The notes beneath the pieces are model-generated. The model did not search any database and was not told where the DNA came from. It saw only the letters and a program-made list of their open reading frames with translations. DNA of 64,000 bases from Trifolium pratense (lineage: Eukaryota > Streptophyta > Magnoliopsida > Fabales > Fabaceae). The stretch's first letter is position 1. Every line of letters begins with the position of its first letter. The position numbers and the translations under genes are program-made. Location of the stretch: positions 28,974,337 through 29,038,336 of the forward strand of contig NC_060064.1 in the NCBI RefSeq assembly GCF_020283565.1, given 5' to 3'. Shown in pieces: positions 62,693-64,000 of the stretch.

Positions 62693-64000
62693 TGTAACGC
62701 CCCAAAATTTAGAAATAGTTAGTTTATTAAAATTTGTTCGTTTTAAGTATTTTTCGTGTGTTAGTATATTTTTGGTCGGTAGGATGTAAGACCCGAGAAA
62801 TTTATTTTAATAAAATTATCTAAAGTATTAGGAATCAATTATTTTATTATTTTAGAATTATGAGTAGTCAAACCATTTTAGTATGTGACTGACTTTAGCA
62901 AATGACTCAAAATTGATCATGAAGGACATGCTAATTCTATTTCCTTTAGTTCCTTCAATTACATTAAAACCAACAAATGAATGCTCTTTATTACTAGCTA
63001 GTAGATGTATTTCTAGCCTCAATATCATTTTGTTCCTGTGTTACTCAATTTTCTTCAGTTACATTAGCAAGTCAACAAATTCATTCAATTACAATTATTT
63101 TAATTAATTAGAAACATTATATTAGTTTATTTGCCTTGCCATTTTGAATGATGGGATAGGCCTCTCACAAAGCTAAAGACTCACACGGTCCTTTATCTAT
63201 CCTCTCCCATACATATATTTCATGTATATATGTTGATTGGTCCATTTTTTTTTAAAAATGCTCTTTTTATATTGCCACACGTTTTATCAAAACTAGCATC
63301 CTTTGTCATGAGATCATCATGCTTTATATAAGCTTCATTCTCCCTAGTTCAATTTGTTGGGTTCACGACATGTGATTTTTCATTTTCAACCGTTGGATCG
63401 TCGAAACGAATTTTGAAGCGTGAGATATCATGTGTGTACGGTAGCTGCGAATTTAGGCTAGTTTTGTGCTCGGAAGGAAAGCGGCCAAGGTAAGGGCTAT
63501 TTCTCCATATATTCATACTACGTAAGGATTGTGTTGTGAAGTGGTAATAGGGCCATTTATCTTTTAAAAGAAATAATTAAAAATAAACTAATAGAAAGAA
63601 ATTAGTTTTGTTTGAAGTTTGTTGTTGTTTGAGAAGTGAATTGATGGTGATTTGGTAACTTATAAAAGTAAATAAATAATTAAAAAGAGAAAACAAATAA
63701 AAGTATAGAGAGGATTAAGTTATCTGTTCTACTCGCTAGTTATATTGGTTTTATGCAGAAAAGGACTATACTAAAAATATTTGATTTTGAATTAACATGC
63801 GTGAATCAAATTAAATTGAGTTGATGCTTACAAGGTGTGTGATTATGTCGTTGTTACCGTTGATTGCTATGGTGGTTGTTGTGTCGTCGTTTGTCGTGTT
63901 GCCGTTGGTGTTATAAGTCGTTGTTTATAAGTTGTTGTCCTTAAACCGTTGACTATTGATGCTTGTTTTGTGACTAAGCCGTTGATTATTGATGTTCTTA

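Larger units (their letters stand above)
50082..64000 (+). mobile_element. Non-autonomous gypsy-like LTR element (LARD-like), inserted in copia
   Basis: The 5' LTR is split: 50082-50407 and 59208-60932, together about 2.05 kb, starting TGTAACGCCCC and ending GGGCTGTTACA. Primer binding site TGGTATCAGAGC (initiator methionine tRNA) begins at 60935. The interior, 60933-62692, has only about 1.76 kb without an open polyprotein. A remnant reading DNFRGRKF just before the purine tract AAAGGGGGGGGAGAG (62677-62691) resembles the end of a gypsy Pol. The 3' LTR starts at 62693 and leaves the window after 1308 bp. The visible LTR parts differ at about five places by eye, so this is a recent insertion. 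Confidence 0.88.

Overview
This is a stretch of plant nuclear DNA: AT-rich, intron-containing and dense in transposable elements. Four two-exon genes on the minus strand encode short secreted peptides with the C-x5-C ... C-x4-C signature of nodule-specific cysteine-rich (NCR) peptides. That family is known from the inverted-repeat-lacking clade of legumes (Medicago, Trifolium, Pisum and relatives), so the source is very probably one of them. All exon joins were made by eye from GT/AG sites and reading-frame continuity.

Layout. 1-10.8 kb is an imperfect tandem duplication of a roughly 5.5-6.2 kb unit. Each copy carries a truncated threonine synthase fragment and one intact NCR gene. Copy A also holds a Cassandra-type miniature retrotransposon with 5S-rRNA-like LTRs and a small MITE, both absent from copy B. 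A third NCR gene follows at 11.1-11.4 kb. At 12.7-14.35 kb is a three-exon host gene for a cysteine-rich protein that looks plastid-targeted; a SINE sits in its first intron. 14.4-25.7 kb is a bed of DNA transposons and gene fragments: several MITEs with target-site duplications, a nuclear copy of mitochondrial nad7 exon 1, a deleted PIF/Harbinger element, a hAT element carrying a ribosomal protein S15a fragment, and a Mutator-like element carrying a thaumatin-like fragment. A subgroup-20-like R2R3-MYB gene spans 29.0-34.85 kb with a second intron of about 5 kb. Between 35 and 41 kb lie a solo LTR, a CACTA end with another element nested in its TA repeat, and the fourth NCR gene.

From 41.5 kb the window is almost entirely retrotransposon: a gag-only LTR element flanked by TATCA, a 1.08 kb LINE-like retroposon with a 16-bp target duplication, then a nest. 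In the nest a Ty1/copia polyprotein gene is cut by a non-autonomous Ty3/gypsy-like element, whose 5' LTR is in turn split by a three-LTR, two-internal tandem of a second gypsy-type element with an exact 3811-bp period.

The functional host content is therefore small: four NCR genes (predicted nodule secretory peptides acting on bacteroids), one probable thylakoid or plastid protein and one MYB regulator. The strongest leads are the co-duplicated upstream module shared by the NCR genes, the two transduplicated gene fragments inside DNA transposons, and the three-LTR nested retrotransposon.
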